Positions 1 to 8,861 of a DNA stretch of 64,000 nt are shown here, in pieces (positions within the stretch are counted from its first letter, which is position 1; each line of letters begins with the position of its first letter). The notes beneath the pieces were generated by a model. It was not told the origin of the DNA, did not search any database, and saw only the letters and a program-made list of their open reading frames with translations. Source of the DNA: Alkalinema sp. CACIAM 70d (GTDB lineage: Bacteria > Cyanobacteriota > Cyanobacteriia > Leptolyngbyales > Leptolyngbyaceae). The translations under genes were made by a program, and so were the position numbers. The DNA lies in NCBI GenBank assembly GCA_002148405.1, contig MUGG01000112.1, positions 25,745 through 89,744 of the forward strand. Reading direction: 5' to 3'.

Positions 1-415
1 GGCAGGTAGCAAGATCTTCCTGATTGATAGCTTGGGCAGTTTCCACCAAAACTTGCCGCAAATGATCAACCGTGCCAAGGGTGTGTCGGGCGGTTTTCAT
101 CATGCGATCGATCGCCCAAAATAAGTTAACTGCCGTGGGACGTGTCGCTCGGAGTGTTTCAGCAATTTTTTCAAGGTCTTGCAAAAAGCGATCGCGATCC
201 TGGGTTTGAATTTCCCGAGCGCCTAAGCAAATTCCAAAGGCCGCTGCCACGCCGATCGCTGGAGCACCCCGCACAATCATCGTTTTAATGGCTTGAGCCA
301 TGTCATCAGATCGGCTAATTTCAACAACGCTAAATTCGTTAGGAATGCGTGTCTGGTCAATCAGCATGACACGATCGCCATTCCAAAGGACGGGATAAAC
401 TGGGTGGGCCGCCAT
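1..415 (-). CDS. mtnA: Methylthioribose-1-phosphate isomerase, N-terminal part (cut by window edge)
   Basis: The frame starts at an ATG ending at 415 and is still open at base 1, so 138 residues are visible and the C-terminal part lies outside. Seen: a RGAPAIG motif at residues 49-55 and RPTAVNLFWAI at 92-102, both hallmarks of the MtnA/eIF2B-like isomerase family. Known role: the methionine salvage pathway enzyme converting 5-methylthioribose-1-phosphate to 5-methylthioribulose-1-phosphate in the cytoplasm. The catalytic Cys and Asp lie further along and cannot be checked here. The related eIF2B subunits share the fold, but these motifs and the bacterial context favour MtnA. Confidence 0.93.
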   Translation of the reverse strand, partial: MAAHPVYPVLWNGDRVMLIDQTRIPNEFSVVEISRSDDMAQAIKTMIVRGAPAIGVAAAFGICLGAREIQTQDRDRFLQDLEKIAETLRATRPTAVNLFWAIDRMMKTARHTLGTVDHLRQVLVETAQAINQEDLATC

Positions 416-1447
416 AGCAAACAAGCTCAATAGAAGGTCAGGGCAATTATCTTACACAATAGAAAGCCCGATCGAACGTTTGCTCACGCTCTTTGTAAAC
501 AAAAGAGTTCTCTATTCGCACGATCGCTCAGTAATCGCAGAAAGAGAGATTTCTTTTACAGTTTTTTACAAAGTAATATGCCCATGGTTTTTCGAGCCCA
601 TCACATCTTAATTTACGGAGCTGAGCTGTCAGCATTGCTAACACAAGCAAATATTTAGACTAAACAACTTCAACCCATCGGCAACTGCCGACTTCGGTTG
701 TAACGGTAGCCTCATGGCCGGTCGAGAATTGCTCTTGGAGAATTGTTCCTTACAATGTCGTTCTTACAAAATGCTTCCGGGACTGAACCACTTTCCTGCT
801 CAACTCGCCTATCAAATCCAAATTTGCGAACATTAAATTCGCTCCAAGTGTTGACTGCCTGCACCGCCAAAGGAGACTGATTCCAATCCACTTGCAGCAA
901 CGTATCAGAATATGTGCAGAATGTGTACCTTTCCATTGATGATAGAAATCGAACTGGATGATAGCCTATCTAAACCCACCACGATTCTCAGTTTAGTTCT
1001 GATTAATGAAAGTACTTTAGTGCAATCATTTTCGTACAATCTCATTCTCTAACGGAAGCAGCGTTAATTTTTGGTTAGAATTAGCATATCTGATCGATCG
1101 AGAGTTTATCTGAGAAGGCCCCATTTAACAAATAACTCTCCTATAACACTTAAATTACCCCTGATTAAGATTTTTAAGAAGATTAGGATTTTGGGGCACA
1201 ACTTATCAATTCCGTGTCGAATGGGTGAAAATGTAATATTATTCAAGGGTTAATAGTAGGCAAAGGATTGGGTTCTACATTCTGTAGTTTTCAAATTTCA
1301 GGTTCTCTATTAATTTTGATTGATTGACATCAATATTTGCTCTATCTTGATTTCTCTCAAGTTTTGAGTTCGAATCGTATTCGAATCGTGTCGGATCAAG
1401 GGGAGAAAGATTGAGATCAACTATATTGCGAGGTTAGATGCGATTGA
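416..1447. other. Intergenic region, no convincing gene
   Basis: About 1 kb lies between the divergent mtnA and cyAbrB genes. Short frames exist, such as a 74-codon one at 712-936 on the minus strand, but they lack a ribosome binding site and any recognisable motif. An 11-bp direct repeat (ttcgaatcgta, then ttcgaatcgtg) lies at about 1368-1389, some 60 bp before the cyAbrB start, and could belong to its promoter. The region is AT-rich compared with the flanking genes. Confidence 0.5.
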
Positions 1448-1837
1448 ATGGTTAGAAAGAGAAAGAATACTGAGCCGCTAACTGGAGAAGCTTTGTTGAA
1501 GCGGGTACGGGAATTGGAAAATCTCAGCAAGGAGCAAAAAGCGCGGGAATGTGGCTATGTCACATTAACCAAAGCAGGCGCGGAACGGGTCAATTTAATG
1601 AAGTTCCAGAATGCCGTGATTGAGGCATCTGGAATTATCTTGGATAGCAAACAGGGGAACGCAGGACGCAGTGGCCGCAATGCCAGCTATCGCATCAGCG
1701 TTCAATCCAACGGCAATTTATTGATTGGTGCAGCTTATACGCGGCAAATGCAACTGAAACCAGGGGATGAGTTTGAAATTACCTTGGGTCGAAAGCATAT
1801 CAAGTTGCACCAAGTGGATGCTGAAGACGAAGAGTAA
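1448..1837 (+). CDS. AbrB-like transcriptional regulator of the cyanobacterial (cyAbrB) type
   Basis: A 129-residue protein. The N-terminal part (residues 10-60) has the cyanobacterial pattern LTGEALLKRVREL, then ECGYVTLTKAGAERVNLMKF. The C-terminal part (75-122) is an AbrB-like swapped-hairpin DNA-binding domain with SYRISVQSNGNLLIGAAYT and PGDEFEITLGRKHI. In cyanobacteria the binding domain is at the C-terminus, unlike Bacillus AbrB, and this order is seen here. Known family members are abundant nucleoid-type regulators of nitrogen, carbon and hydrogenase genes. Whether this is the cyAbrB1 or cyAbrB2 type was not settled. It is transcribed alone, with an acidic tail (DAEDEE). Confidence 0.9.
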   Translation: MVRKRKNTEPLTGEALLKRVRELENLSKEQKARECGYVTLTKAGAERVNLMKFQNAVIEASGIILDSKQGNAGRSGRNASYRISVQSNGNLLIGAAYTRQMQLKPGDEFEITLGRKHIKLHQVDAEDEE

Positions 1838-1891
1838 GAATTGTTAGATGACTTTGATCCTGTGAATCGCCGAAATGGTGGATGGTGAGCA

Positions 1892-1927
1892 GTAGGCAGT
1901 ACAGAGAGGGTAGGCAGTATAAAGAGG
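1892..1927. repeat. 18-bp tandem duplication
   Basis: Two adjacent 18-bp copies (gtaggcagtacagagagg, then gtaggcagtataaagagg) with two differences lie about 55 bp after the cyAbrB stop. This is one of many short tandem arrays in the window. Confidence 0.75.
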
Positions 1928-2058
1928 GCTATCCCCCCTACTACGTTGTTGAGCCAAGGTGCTCACCACCACTAAGTTAGACAACCATAAATTGAATGAA
2001 GGTCAATTAAATCGTGTTGTATAACTTTGTACCGCAGTTAAACTAGTAGTAGTTATCC

Positions 2059-2169
2059 ATGGAAAATATTGATTGGTCGATCGCGTTACCCGTCGGACTT
2101 GCGATCGCGATTTTTTTGGGTGGTATGTTAATGATGTTTACCGGAATCTGGACTCAGCGAGGCCGGTAG
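2059..2169 (+). CDS. 36-residue single-span membrane peptide, unknown
   Basis: An ATG at 2059 opens a 36-codon frame ending at TAG 2167-2169. The predicted peptide begins MENIDWSIALPVG, has one hydrophobic stretch (residues 8-30, rich in Leu, Ile, Ala, Gly and Met) and ends in the polar WTQRGR. This is the architecture of small single-helix photosystem or cytochrome b6f subunits, but no specific family (PsbX, PsbJ, Psb30, PetN and others were considered) matches well enough to name it. No clear Shine-Dalgarno precedes it. The stop is followed 13 bp later by a tandem repeat. It is too short to be certain, so coding status is inferred. Confidence 0.5.
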   Translation: MENIDWSIALPVGLAIAIFLGGMLMMFTGIWTQRGR

Positions 2170-2182
2170 TGACGGTAGCTGT

Positions 2183-2234
2183 TTGAGGCAAATTGCATTG
2201 AGGCAAATTGCATTGAGGCAAATTGCATTGAGGT
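2183..2234. repeat. 15-bp tandem repeat, about 3.5 copies
   Basis: Three perfect copies of ttgaggcaaattgca (2183-2197, 2198-2212, 2213-2227) are followed by a partial degenerate copy. An apparent minus-strand frame across it (SMQFA repeated) is only the translation of the repeat. Nothing suggests CRISPR, since there are no spacers. Confidence 0.95.
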
Positions 2235-2830
2235 CAATCGTTGAAGCATTATTGTTGGAACGCTATTGTTGAAGCACAACTGAATCAGCCCAAGAGGGAT
2301 TTGATCAGCCAGTATGCTGCGATCCCAGTTGCTTAACCAAAAGCGCTGTCGAGCAGAATTGGGAACCAATTCTATCCATCACACTCAATGCATCAACCGA
2401 TATTTAAAGTCGCTCAATTGATCCATTGAGTGTTGCTCGTCAAGCACTCGAATTGATCTGGATTTCCTCTTATCCCATCTAGTTTGAGATCCCTAGGTCA
2501 TTCTGAGCCTGTGTTTTCTAAGTTTAAAATCATTGTCTAGCTGCTATTGTCCAGATGCCATTTTTATTGACGTTGCAACTGAGGGCAAGGAAAAGGCTGC
2601 AATCCATATCAGTGAAGTCTGAGAGGCACATCGAAAATTAATCGTCACTTTGAGTTAATTTTTTAGCTGAAATCTTGCTAATTGCTAGGTCGAATTTGAA
2701 GGAATCTACAAAAATTCTGGGTTTGCCCCCTCCTACGAGTAATCTGTGGCATGATGCAGAGAAAATTAATGCTGATTTAAAAGCCAGTCCATTGCTGGTG
2801 GCTGAGTTGTAAGTTTTAGGTGAATTACCT
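2235..2830. other. Intergenic region before the fructokinase
   Basis: No credible coding region was found in these 600 bases. They should contain the promoter of the fructokinase-CYTH pair. Apart from the tail of the 15-bp repeat, no distinctive structure was seen. Confidence 0.5.
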
Positions 2831-3829
2831 ATGCCGCGCGTTCTGTGTCTGGGAGAAATCCTATTTGACTGCATCGCAGATCAACCAGGTCTGCCCCTTG
2901 ACCAAGTGAAATCATGGACATCCTATCCCGGTGGTGCTCCAGCCAATGTTGCTTGCGCTTTAGTCAAGTTGGATACCCCTGCTGGATTTATTGGCTGTGT
3001 AGGACAGGATGAGGCGGGTCATCTTTTAGTTCAGCTTTTAGAAACGATCGGGGTCGATATCACCGCCATTCAGCGCCATGAAACTGCACCGACCCGATCG
3101 GTCATGGTGGTGCGATCACTGTCCGGCGATCGCCAATTCGCAGCCTTTCGGGACAACATCGACACCAGCGACTTTGCAGACACTCAGTTAAATGCTACGG
3201 ACATTCCTTTAGACTGGCTCACGACCGCTGACTATTTAGTCACTGGCACCCTTGGCCTTGCGGAACCCCACAGTGCAGCGGCGATCGTCCATGCCGTAGA
3301 AGCCATGCAACGCGCTAACCGCAAAGTTTTCGTCGATGTTAATTGGCGGCCTGTGTTCTGGAAGGATGGCAGTTTTGCCCCCGCCTTGATTGTGGACTTG
3401 CTCGATCGGGCGGATTACCTTAAGCTCACCGACGACGAAGCAGACTGGTTATTTCAAACCCAGGATTTACAGACGATCGCCGATCGGTTTCCCAAACTGC
3501 AAGCTGTTCTCATGACCGCCGGGGAAAAGGGCTGCACCTACTGGATTCGCGGCCATCAAGGCCATATTCCTGCCTTTACGATCGACGTTATCGACACCAC
3601 TGGCGCAGGAGACAGCTTTACCGCAGGATTTTTGCATCAGCTTTGTCAACTAGGTGATGCTGTTTTGGATAATGCAGAGATGGCTCACCATATGGTCGTC
3701 TATGCCTCTGCGGTCGGAGCCTTAACCACCACCCGTGCGGGAGCGATCGCGGCCCAACCCACTGCCGCAGAAGTAGATGCCTTTTTACACCTTATGGAAC
3801 GCATGAACAGCAATGGCACAGGAGATTGA
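2831..3829 (+). CDS. PfkB-family carbohydrate kinase, probable fructokinase
   Basis: A 332-residue protein. Seen: the first PfkB signature near residues 36-60 (YPGGAPANVACALVKLDTPA then GFIGCVGQDEAG) and the second near 257-268 (DTTGAGDSFTAGFL), whose Asp in GAGD is the expected catalytic base. Family knowledge: ATP-dependent phosphorylation of a sugar, most often fructose to fructose-6-phosphate in cyanobacterial proteins of this length. Substrate is inferred, since ribokinase and KDG kinase share the signatures. The stop overlaps the start of the next gene by 17 bp, so the two are probably translationally coupled. Confidence 0.88.
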   Translation: MPRVLCLGEILFDCIADQPGLPLDQVKSWTSYPGGAPANVACALVKLDTPAGFIGCVGQDEAGHLLVQLLETIGVDITAIQRHETAPTRSVMVVRSLSGDRQFAAFRDNIDTSDFADTQLNATDIPLDWLTTADYLVTGTLGLAEPHSAAAIVHAVEAMQRANRKVFVDVNWRPVFWKDGSFAPALIVDLLDRADYLKLTDDEADWLFQTQDLQTIADRFPKLQAVLMTAGEKGCTYWIRGHQGHIPAFTIDVIDTTGAGDSFTAGFLHQLCQLGDAVLDNAEMAHHMVVYASAVGALTTTRAGAIAAQPTAAEVDAFLHLMERMNSNGTGD

Positions 3830-4493
3830 ACGGAAATTTCTGACCTGCAATGATCGCTGGCGCGGACTTGCGGAAGGCGTTCTCTATCGCCAAGGTTACT
3901 TGCGCAGTGAACGAGGTCATGTCGTGCGGGTTCATACGATGGGAACCCCCGTCCGCACTAGTGGCTTTATTACGATCACATCCACTCCCGCAGCATTACC
4001 GGAATCGGGTTATGAATTTTCCATCCCGATTCAAGATGCGATCGCAATGTTAGACAACCTCTGCATCGATTCACGCATGTGGGAGCAGGCGGGAATCACC
4101 TATCGGGAGGGCTTTTTGAGCACAGAAGCCGATCACACAATTCGGTTTCGCATTGCAGGCAGTCGGGGCTTCCTAACAATCAAAACTAAAACGGTGGGCC
4201 TCTCCCGCACGGAGTTTGAATTTGAAATTCCCTGCGATCGGGCTAAGGAATTGCTAGATCAGGTGTGTGAACAACCGCAAATCGAAAAAATTCGCTACAG
4301 GATTCCCCAAGGCGATGTGATCTGGGAGGTAGATGAATTTCTAGCGGGCAACCAAGGATTAATTTTGGCAGAAGTGGAGTTGCAGGATGAAGCCCAGCAG
4401 GTGGTTCTGCCGGATTGGATTGGGACGGAAGTATCGGGCGATCGACGTTATTACAATTCTTACCTGGTTAAGAATCCTTTTACCCAATGGTAA
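3813..4493 (+). CDS. CYTH-domain protein (triphosphate tunnel metalloenzyme) with an internal half-domain duplication
   Basis: A 226-residue protein with the CYTH start MAQEIERKFL (the ExExK motif is EIERK, residues 4-8). The C-terminal part is canonical: GFLTIKTKT (119-127), FEFEIP, IEKIRY (157-162), WEVDEF (171-176), LAEVEL and DRRYYNS. Single-domain relatives are about 150-160 residues. The extra ~70 residues are a second, diverged copy of the first half: YRQGYL...GFITITS...GYEFSIP...LDNLC (25-84) precedes YREGFL...GFLTIKT...EFEFEIP...LDQVC (97-152). The first copy has lost the IK lysine. Family members hydrolyse triphosphates such as inorganic PPPi or, rarely, make cAMP. The start overlaps the kinase gene by 17 bp. 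Confidence 0.85.
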   Translation: MAQEIERKFLTCNDRWRGLAEGVLYRQGYLRSERGHVVRVHTMGTPVRTSGFITITSTPAALPESGYEFSIPIQDAIAMLDNLCIDSRMWEQAGITYREGFLSTEADHTIRFRIAGSRGFLTIKTKTVGLSRTEFEFEIPCDRAKELLDQVCEQPQIEKIRYRIPQGDVIWEVDEFLAGNQGLILAEVELQDEAQQVVLPDWIGTEVSGDRRYYNSYLVKNPFTQW

Positions 4494-4570
4494 CGGGGGC
4501 GCGTAAAAATCACTGTAACAAGCCAGCCTGTAAGGTCTCTCTTATCCGCCCCCTCCCAAGCAATCCGATC

Positions 4571-5170
4571 CTAGCTCGCTTGCCACGCGATATAGGGGAG
4601 GCGATCGGCCACTTGGCGGGTGTTTTCTGCTTGGGCAACCAGTTGTCCGGTGGCATCCCATTGGCCCGTAACAAACATTTGCCGTGGCCCTTCGTTCATC
4701 GCGATCGGTGCAACAAAATCCCCACAGGTGACTTGCATCCCCTCTAAGTCCACTGTTAATGCACTTTGGGGATCGGCTTGCAATTGCGCTTGCAAGGTTT
4801 TGGCTACCTCTGTTGTCACCATCACACAGGGCACCCCCAGCGCGATGCAGTTACCAAAGAAAATCTCCGCAAAGCTTTCGCCAACGATCGCCTGAATGCC
4901 CCACTTGGCAATGGCTTGCGGCGCATGTTCCCGTGATGATCCACACCCAAAGTTGCCATTCACAACTAGAATATTTGCGCCTTGATACTGGGGTAAATCA
5001 AAAGGATGCTCGCCGTTCAGTTGTGCCCGATCGTCTGCGAAGGCATGTTCTCCTAAACCATCAAAGGTGACACACTTGAGAAACCGAGCCGGAATAATGC
5101 GATCGGTGTCTACATCATTGCCGACCAATGGCACACCGCGCCCTGTAACCGACTTCACTTCGCTGACCAT
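4571..5170 (-). CDS. leuD: 3-isopropylmalate dehydratase small subunit
   Basis: A 199-residue protein with the swivelling-domain motifs of aconitase-family small subunits: [14 protein letters not shown] (residues 19-32), [14 protein letters not shown] (about 73-86) and [10 protein letters not shown]. It pairs with LeuC, which carries the iron-sulfur cluster, to isomerise 2-isopropylmalate to 3-isopropylmalate in leucine synthesis. leuC is not next to it in this window. Length and motifs are normal for the family. It is convergent with the CYTH gene, with a 77-bp gap. Confidence 0.95.
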   Translation of the reverse strand: MVSEVKSVTGRGVPLVGNDVDTDRIIPARFLKCVTFDGLGEHAFADDRAQLNGEHPFDLPQYQGANILVVNGNFGCGSSREHAPQAIAKWGIQAIVGESFAEIFFGNCIALGVPCVMVTTEVAKTLQAQLQADPQSALTVDLEGMQVTCGDFVAPIAMNEGPRQMFVTGQWDATGQLVAQAENTRQVADRLPYIAWQAS

Positions 5171-5331
5171 GGCACCTTCTCCGCAAATGTCCTCTAAACT
5201 CTCACTCTGAACTCTCAGAAGTTCTAGTATATCGGCTCACGGGACGACCTAAAATGCAGATTGAGCCAAACTGAGAACAACCCCAAAATTTGGTAGAGTG
5301 AAGGGCGTTTGCTGGGGGGAATCGATCGGTC

Positions 5332-6612
5332 ATGGCCGCTGTCGTACTGGGATCTATCGCGCTGGGATCTACTGCACTGGGATCGGGCTTGTTGTTGGGC
5401 TTACAAGGGATTTTGTTGATTCTGATTTTAGGATCGATTGTTTTTTACCTGGCTTGTATGGTCTTCACCTGGGATTTCTTTCGCAAAGCTCCCATCAATG
5501 CGCATCAAACCAGAAATCACCCGGTAAACAATCACCCGCTAGATAATCACCCGGTAGACTCCGCTAATCACCCAGTGGCTAACCTAGTGGCTAACCCAGT
5601 AGCCAACCAAGTTTCTATTTTGGTTCCCATTTGTGGCTTAGATGCGGGTGCTTGGGAGAATTGGACTTCCCTTTGCCATCAACAATGCGATCGCTACGAA
5701 ATTCTGTTTGGCGTGGTCGATCCCAACGATCCGGCAGTCCCCCTACTTTACGAGTTACAAAAAACCTACCCCGATCGCGTGCGCATCTTCCCAGGACTGA
5801 CACCGCGCGGCGCTAATCACAAGGACAGCACCCTCAGCTATCTACTCGAACAAGCCCAATACGATTGGCTCATCTTGGCAGACAGCGACATTCGGGTGGC
5901 ACCAGACTATATCCAAACGGTGGTCTCGCCCCTCTTAAACGGTCAAGTTGGAATGATTACCTGCGCCTTTATCGCCCGATCGCCCAAACATTTAGGAGCC
6001 GCGATCGCGTCCCTGGGTCGTTGCTGTGACTTCATTCCCAGTGCCCTGATTGCCCGTGCCATGGACGGGGGACTACGGTTCGCGATCGGCATGACTATGG
6101 CATTGCATCGATCGACCCTGGAAGCAGCAGGGGGCTTACACCTGAACCGAATTGGCTCCGACTATAACTTAGGTAAGCGAGTGGCAGCCGCAGGCTATCG
6201 GGTAGAACTGTCCCACCTGATTATGGAATCTGATACAGGCCGCGAACGTTTGCGAGATGTCTATCAACGAGAATTGCGGTGGTCACGGACAATTCGCTTT
6301 AATCGCGGTAGCATTTATTACACAATCGCCTTTTGTTACGGAACCATTTATTGCCTCCCTCTACTCCTCTTGCAGGGATACCACTATTGGGTGATAATAG
6401 TGAGCATCACTACACTCACTTTGCGGTATGGACAAGCTGCGATCGCAGTTTTATCCATGGGCGCTCCCAAGTTATTAAGCTGGCTTTGGGTACTTCCTTT
6501 ACGGGATCTCCTAAGCTTTATTGTTTGGTTCGTCGGCTGTTTTGGTCGGCAGGTTTTTTGGCGAGGTCGTAAATTACAGATTCAGGAGGATGGCTTAATT
6601 CACGAAATCTAA
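5332..6612 (+). CDS. Membrane glycosyltransferase, GT2/GT21 type (ceramide glucosyltransferase/HpnI-like)
   Basis: A 426-residue protein. An N-terminal membrane segment (about 10-45) precedes a low-complexity linker (62-91, see repeat) and a GT-A domain starting VSILVPICGLD. Seen in order: VVDPND, the LADSDIRV metal site, the acceptor-site GSDYNLGKRV and RELRWSR, an (R/Q)xxRW motif; this D-D-D-RxxRW set defines processive-fold GT2 and GT21 enzymes. Two or three C-terminal membrane spans follow (about 335-400). Family members transfer glucose or a related sugar to lipids such as ceramide, hopanoids or diacylglycerol; the substrate here is not determinable. A purine-rich gggggaatc precedes the ATG. 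Confidence 0.82.
   Translation: MAAVVLGSIALGSTALGSGLLLGLQGILLILILGSIVFYLACMVFTWDFFRKAPINAHQTRNHPVNNHPLDNHPVDSANHPVANLVANPVANQVSILVPICGLDAGAWENWTSLCHQQCDRYEILFGVVDPNDPAVPLLYELQKTYPDRVRIFPGLTPRGANHKDSTLSYLLEQAQYDWLILADSDIRVAPDYIQTVVSPLLNGQVGMITCAFIARSPKHLGAAIASLGRCCDFIPSALIARAMDGGLRFAIGMTMALHRSTLEAAGGLHLNRIGSDYNLGKRVAAAGYRVELSHLIMESDTGRERLRDVYQRELRWSRTIRFNRGSIYYTIAFCYGTIYCLPLLLLQGYHYWVIIVSITTLTLRYGQAAIAVLSMGAPKLLSWLWVLPLRDLLSFIVWFVGCFGRQVFWRGRKLQIQEDGLIHEI
5515..5612 (+). repeat. In-frame tandem repeat encoding an Asn-His-Pro-Val linker
   Basis: Unit aatcacccggtaaac (15 bp) recurs at 5515, 5530, 5545 (expanded by 6 bp) and 5566, then decays into 12-bp units (aacctagtggct, aacccagtagcc). Because the units are multiples of 3, the frame is kept and the protein gains NHPVN-NHPLD-NHPVDSA-NHPVA-NLVA-NPVA between its membrane anchor and its catalytic domain. 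Confidence 0.92.
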
Positions 6613-7016
6613 ACCCTTTGCAACCAATTTTTACAGGAAAGCATTTCGGTCAAAGTTCTTTGTTCTTTGTGATACCCACACAATATAAAAACAATGTTAA
6701 GCTAAAAAATTAAATATATCTTTATATCTATTCAGCAATTTTTAGTCATCTGTACTGCAATCTAGATTTCTAGCTTATAGGATTGACCCAAGAATAGGGT
6801 TGCAGCCATTTGGATTTTTCAAAATAGCCAGTCTGCACAGGACATATCTCATTATGAGAATTTGCTGTTATCCACTCACACTTCGCCCAGATGGATGTTG
6901 CAGGCCATTCTGCAATCGTAAGTAAATTAATTGAGAGTCTCTATGGGGTTGAACCCCTCAGATAGATTGCGCTCATCTCCCTATACAATCCAACCTAAAG
7001 CATGGAGGCTTTGCCC
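6613..7016. other. Intergenic region, AT-rich
   Basis: These 400 bases between two same-strand genes contain no credible gene. Only a short inverted repeat, ggggttgaacccc at 6945-6957, stands out. It lies about 60 bp before the next gene. Confidence 0.45.
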
Positions 7017-7457
7017 ATGACAGCATTCTTGTCGATGCCTCGCAGTGTTTATGTGCAGCAGGGAAATTTGCTAGATGCCTTACTTTTTCTTTCTAGAACA
7101 CTTGCTCGGATGAAAATTCATCATGTTGTCACAGGAGGCGCTGCCCTCGCCCTCTATGGCTATAGTCAACGGATACAAATGATCGATTTATTGGTCACAT
7201 CTAGAGGGTTAGAGCGTATTCAGGAGATTTTACTCAACCAGCGACTGACCTTAGTAGACGCTGATTCCAACCTATTTTGGGACATTCGCACTGGATATAG
7301 CATAAAGCTACATCTTGCTGAGGAGTTCTCCAATTATCCACACCTATCTCTAGACGAAATGGGTGTGGTGACTTTAGACGAAATTCCAACCTTACCCCTA
7401 GAACTGCTACTTAAGCAACGCGTTAAACCTAAAGTTTGCAGTCCCACTGCCGCTTAA
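7017..7457 (+). CDS. Nucleotidyltransferase-like protein with a degraded active site
   Basis: 146 residues from the ATG at 7017. That start is preferred to the in-frame ATG at 7002 because a ggagg lies 7-11 bases before it. Seen: VTGGAALALYG then QMIDLLVTSRG, the layout of AbiEii/MNT-type nucleotidyltransferases, whose usual motif is GG-A-x-G followed by T-x-D-I-D-L-L-V. Here the first of the two catalytic Asp residues is Met (MID rather than DID). The end, LPLELLLKQRVKPKVCSPTAA, stops short of the C-terminal helices usual in the family. It could be a non-catalytic relative or a decaying gene. No partner toxin or antitoxin is visible. Confidence 0.6.
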   Translation: MTAFLSMPRSVYVQQGNLLDALLFLSRTLARMKIHHVVTGGAALALYGYSQRIQMIDLLVTSRGLERIQEILLNQRLTLVDADSNLFWDIRTGYSIKLHLAEEFSNYPHLSLDEMGVVTLDEIPTLPLELLLKQRVKPKVCSPTAA

Positions 7458-7688
7458 AATCACATAGCCTCAAGGTATTCAATGCACTTGATCAATGTGA
7501 TTGGATCAAGCTAATTTAATCAATATCGATGATGTGACAATCAAAAAGACCTTCTACCTCTAAAGTGATCATATCAGAATCCACAAGTTATGGAATAACT
7601 TTTTTCGATCGACTATTTAAGCTAATCAAGCCCCAATTTAGCGCAAGTTAAGTAGTCAGGTGGTAACCTTAGTTGGCAAGCTTAATTG

Positions 7689-8726
7689 CTAATGCCCAAC
7701 TGCCAGACGATTAAATGCTTGCAACAAATGATGGGGGCGTCTCACTGTCATAAGATAGCCAGCATAGATGAGCAGTGCAGAAAAAATCACGATCGGCAGG
7801 CAAAAGGGCAAATAAAAGGCATGGCGACGATCGCGCTTCACCATTTTGCTGACTCGATCGCGGAAAATCGACAACTTCCCCCGATCGCTAATAGTTGGAT
7901 CATCGGATCGCTTCAGCGTAGCAGTCTGGGGAGATCGGGAGGCAGGCGGCATCTCTGCTAGCAATCGCTTTTGCCAATACAAATCATGGCCAATTAACAA
8001 GAAGCGCCAAAAGAAATGATTCCAACCATTGGGGGGGGCATGGAGCGATCGGGCTTGGGGATGCCGCCAAATCCTATGGCCCGCAGCTAATAAGTTCTGG
8101 GCATGGAGCACACAATTGCCGCGATAGAGTGGCAGGTTAGTGGGAATGGGATGGTCTAAGAGAAACGATCGACGAAACGCCACATTATTTAAAAAGTATT
8201 GGGAGGTGGGTTGTAATTCCGTTTCTCCTGAATACTGGGGAAAGATGTATGTGAGTGCCATGGCCGTCCCATAAAGGCCAACGCCATCGGTGGTAGTTTC
8301 CCCTGCAACAACTTGCACCTCAGGATTGCGGAAACTATTCAGTAATGTGCGTAACCAATCGCGATCGTACACACAATCGGAGTCGTAGTAGATAACGATC
8401 TCGCCCGTCGCCCACTCTGCGCCTAACATTTTGGCTGCATAGTATTCCGTATTCGGAGGCGCAGATTTCACCAGTAACCAAGGATATTGCTGTTGCAAAT
8501 GAGCTAGCAATTCCACCGGCGTATCTCCACTGTCGATCAGCAAAACCTCGTTGGCCAAGCTAGGGGAGGGTTCCTGGGCTGCTAGAGACGCCAAGGACTT
8601 CATTAAGCCGTGAGGATCAGCCGTTTCCAAATTCTCTGTTTCCAAAATCATTGAAAAGGTGGGCCATACCTCAGCAGGTGTACTGCCATTGATTATCCCG
8701 CCATTCATTACCAAGCTCGCCTCCAC
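7689..8726 (-). CDS. Family 2 glycosyltransferase with C-terminal membrane segment
   Basis: A 345-residue protein. Seen: a GT-A core with EVLLIDSGDTP (about 60-70) and the metal-binding YYDSDCVYDRDWL (about 113-125; DSD is the DxD motif), then a basic linker (about 270-305) and one or two hydrophobic segments at 305-328. The N-terminal 30 residues resemble nothing known. Family enzymes use nucleotide sugars to extend glycans at the inner face of the plasma membrane. The acceptor is unknown. It is monocistronic, convergent with the gene at 7017 and read in the same direction as the permease upstream. Confidence 0.8.
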   Translation of the reverse strand: MEASLVMNGGIINGSTPAEVWPTFSMILETENLETADPHGLMKSLASLAAQEPSPSLANEVLLIDSGDTPVELLAHLQQQYPWLLVKSAPPNTEYYAAKMLGAEWATGEIVIYYDSDCVYDRDWLRTLLNSFRNPEVQVVAGETTTDGVGLYGTAMALTYIFPQYSGETELQPTSQYFLNNVAFRRSFLLDHPIPTNLPLYRGNCVLHAQNLLAAGHRIWRHPQARSLHAPPNGWNHFFWRFLLIGHDLYWQKRLLAEMPPASRSPQTATLKRSDDPTISDRGKLSIFRDRVSKMVKRDRRHAFYLPFCLPIVIFSALLIYAGYLMTVRRPHHLLQAFNRLAVGH

Positions 8727-8861
8727 CTACACGTTCACACCTGTAACCACAGAAGTAGTTTCCCACAAAATTCTCATCGGCAGATAATCTATTCATCACC
8801 TTTTAATTATATAACCAATTGAGAATTAGAAAAGAATCCTAGCTGATTCACTATCTTTAGA

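Noticed and set aside
712..936. 74-codon minus-strand frame
   Set aside because: No ribosome binding site, no recognisable motif and composition like the surrounding spacer.
1071..1253. 60-codon plus-strand frame
   Set aside because: The sequence is AT-rich with no start signal, and the translation is basic and featureless.
1365..1392. gttcgaatc resembling a tRNA T-loop
   Set aside because: It is part of an 11-bp direct repeat. No acceptor stem or anticodon arm can be folded around it.
2154..2369. Minus-strand frame with SMQFA repeats
   Set aside because: The repeats are only the translation of the 15-bp DNA array; there is no other coding signal.
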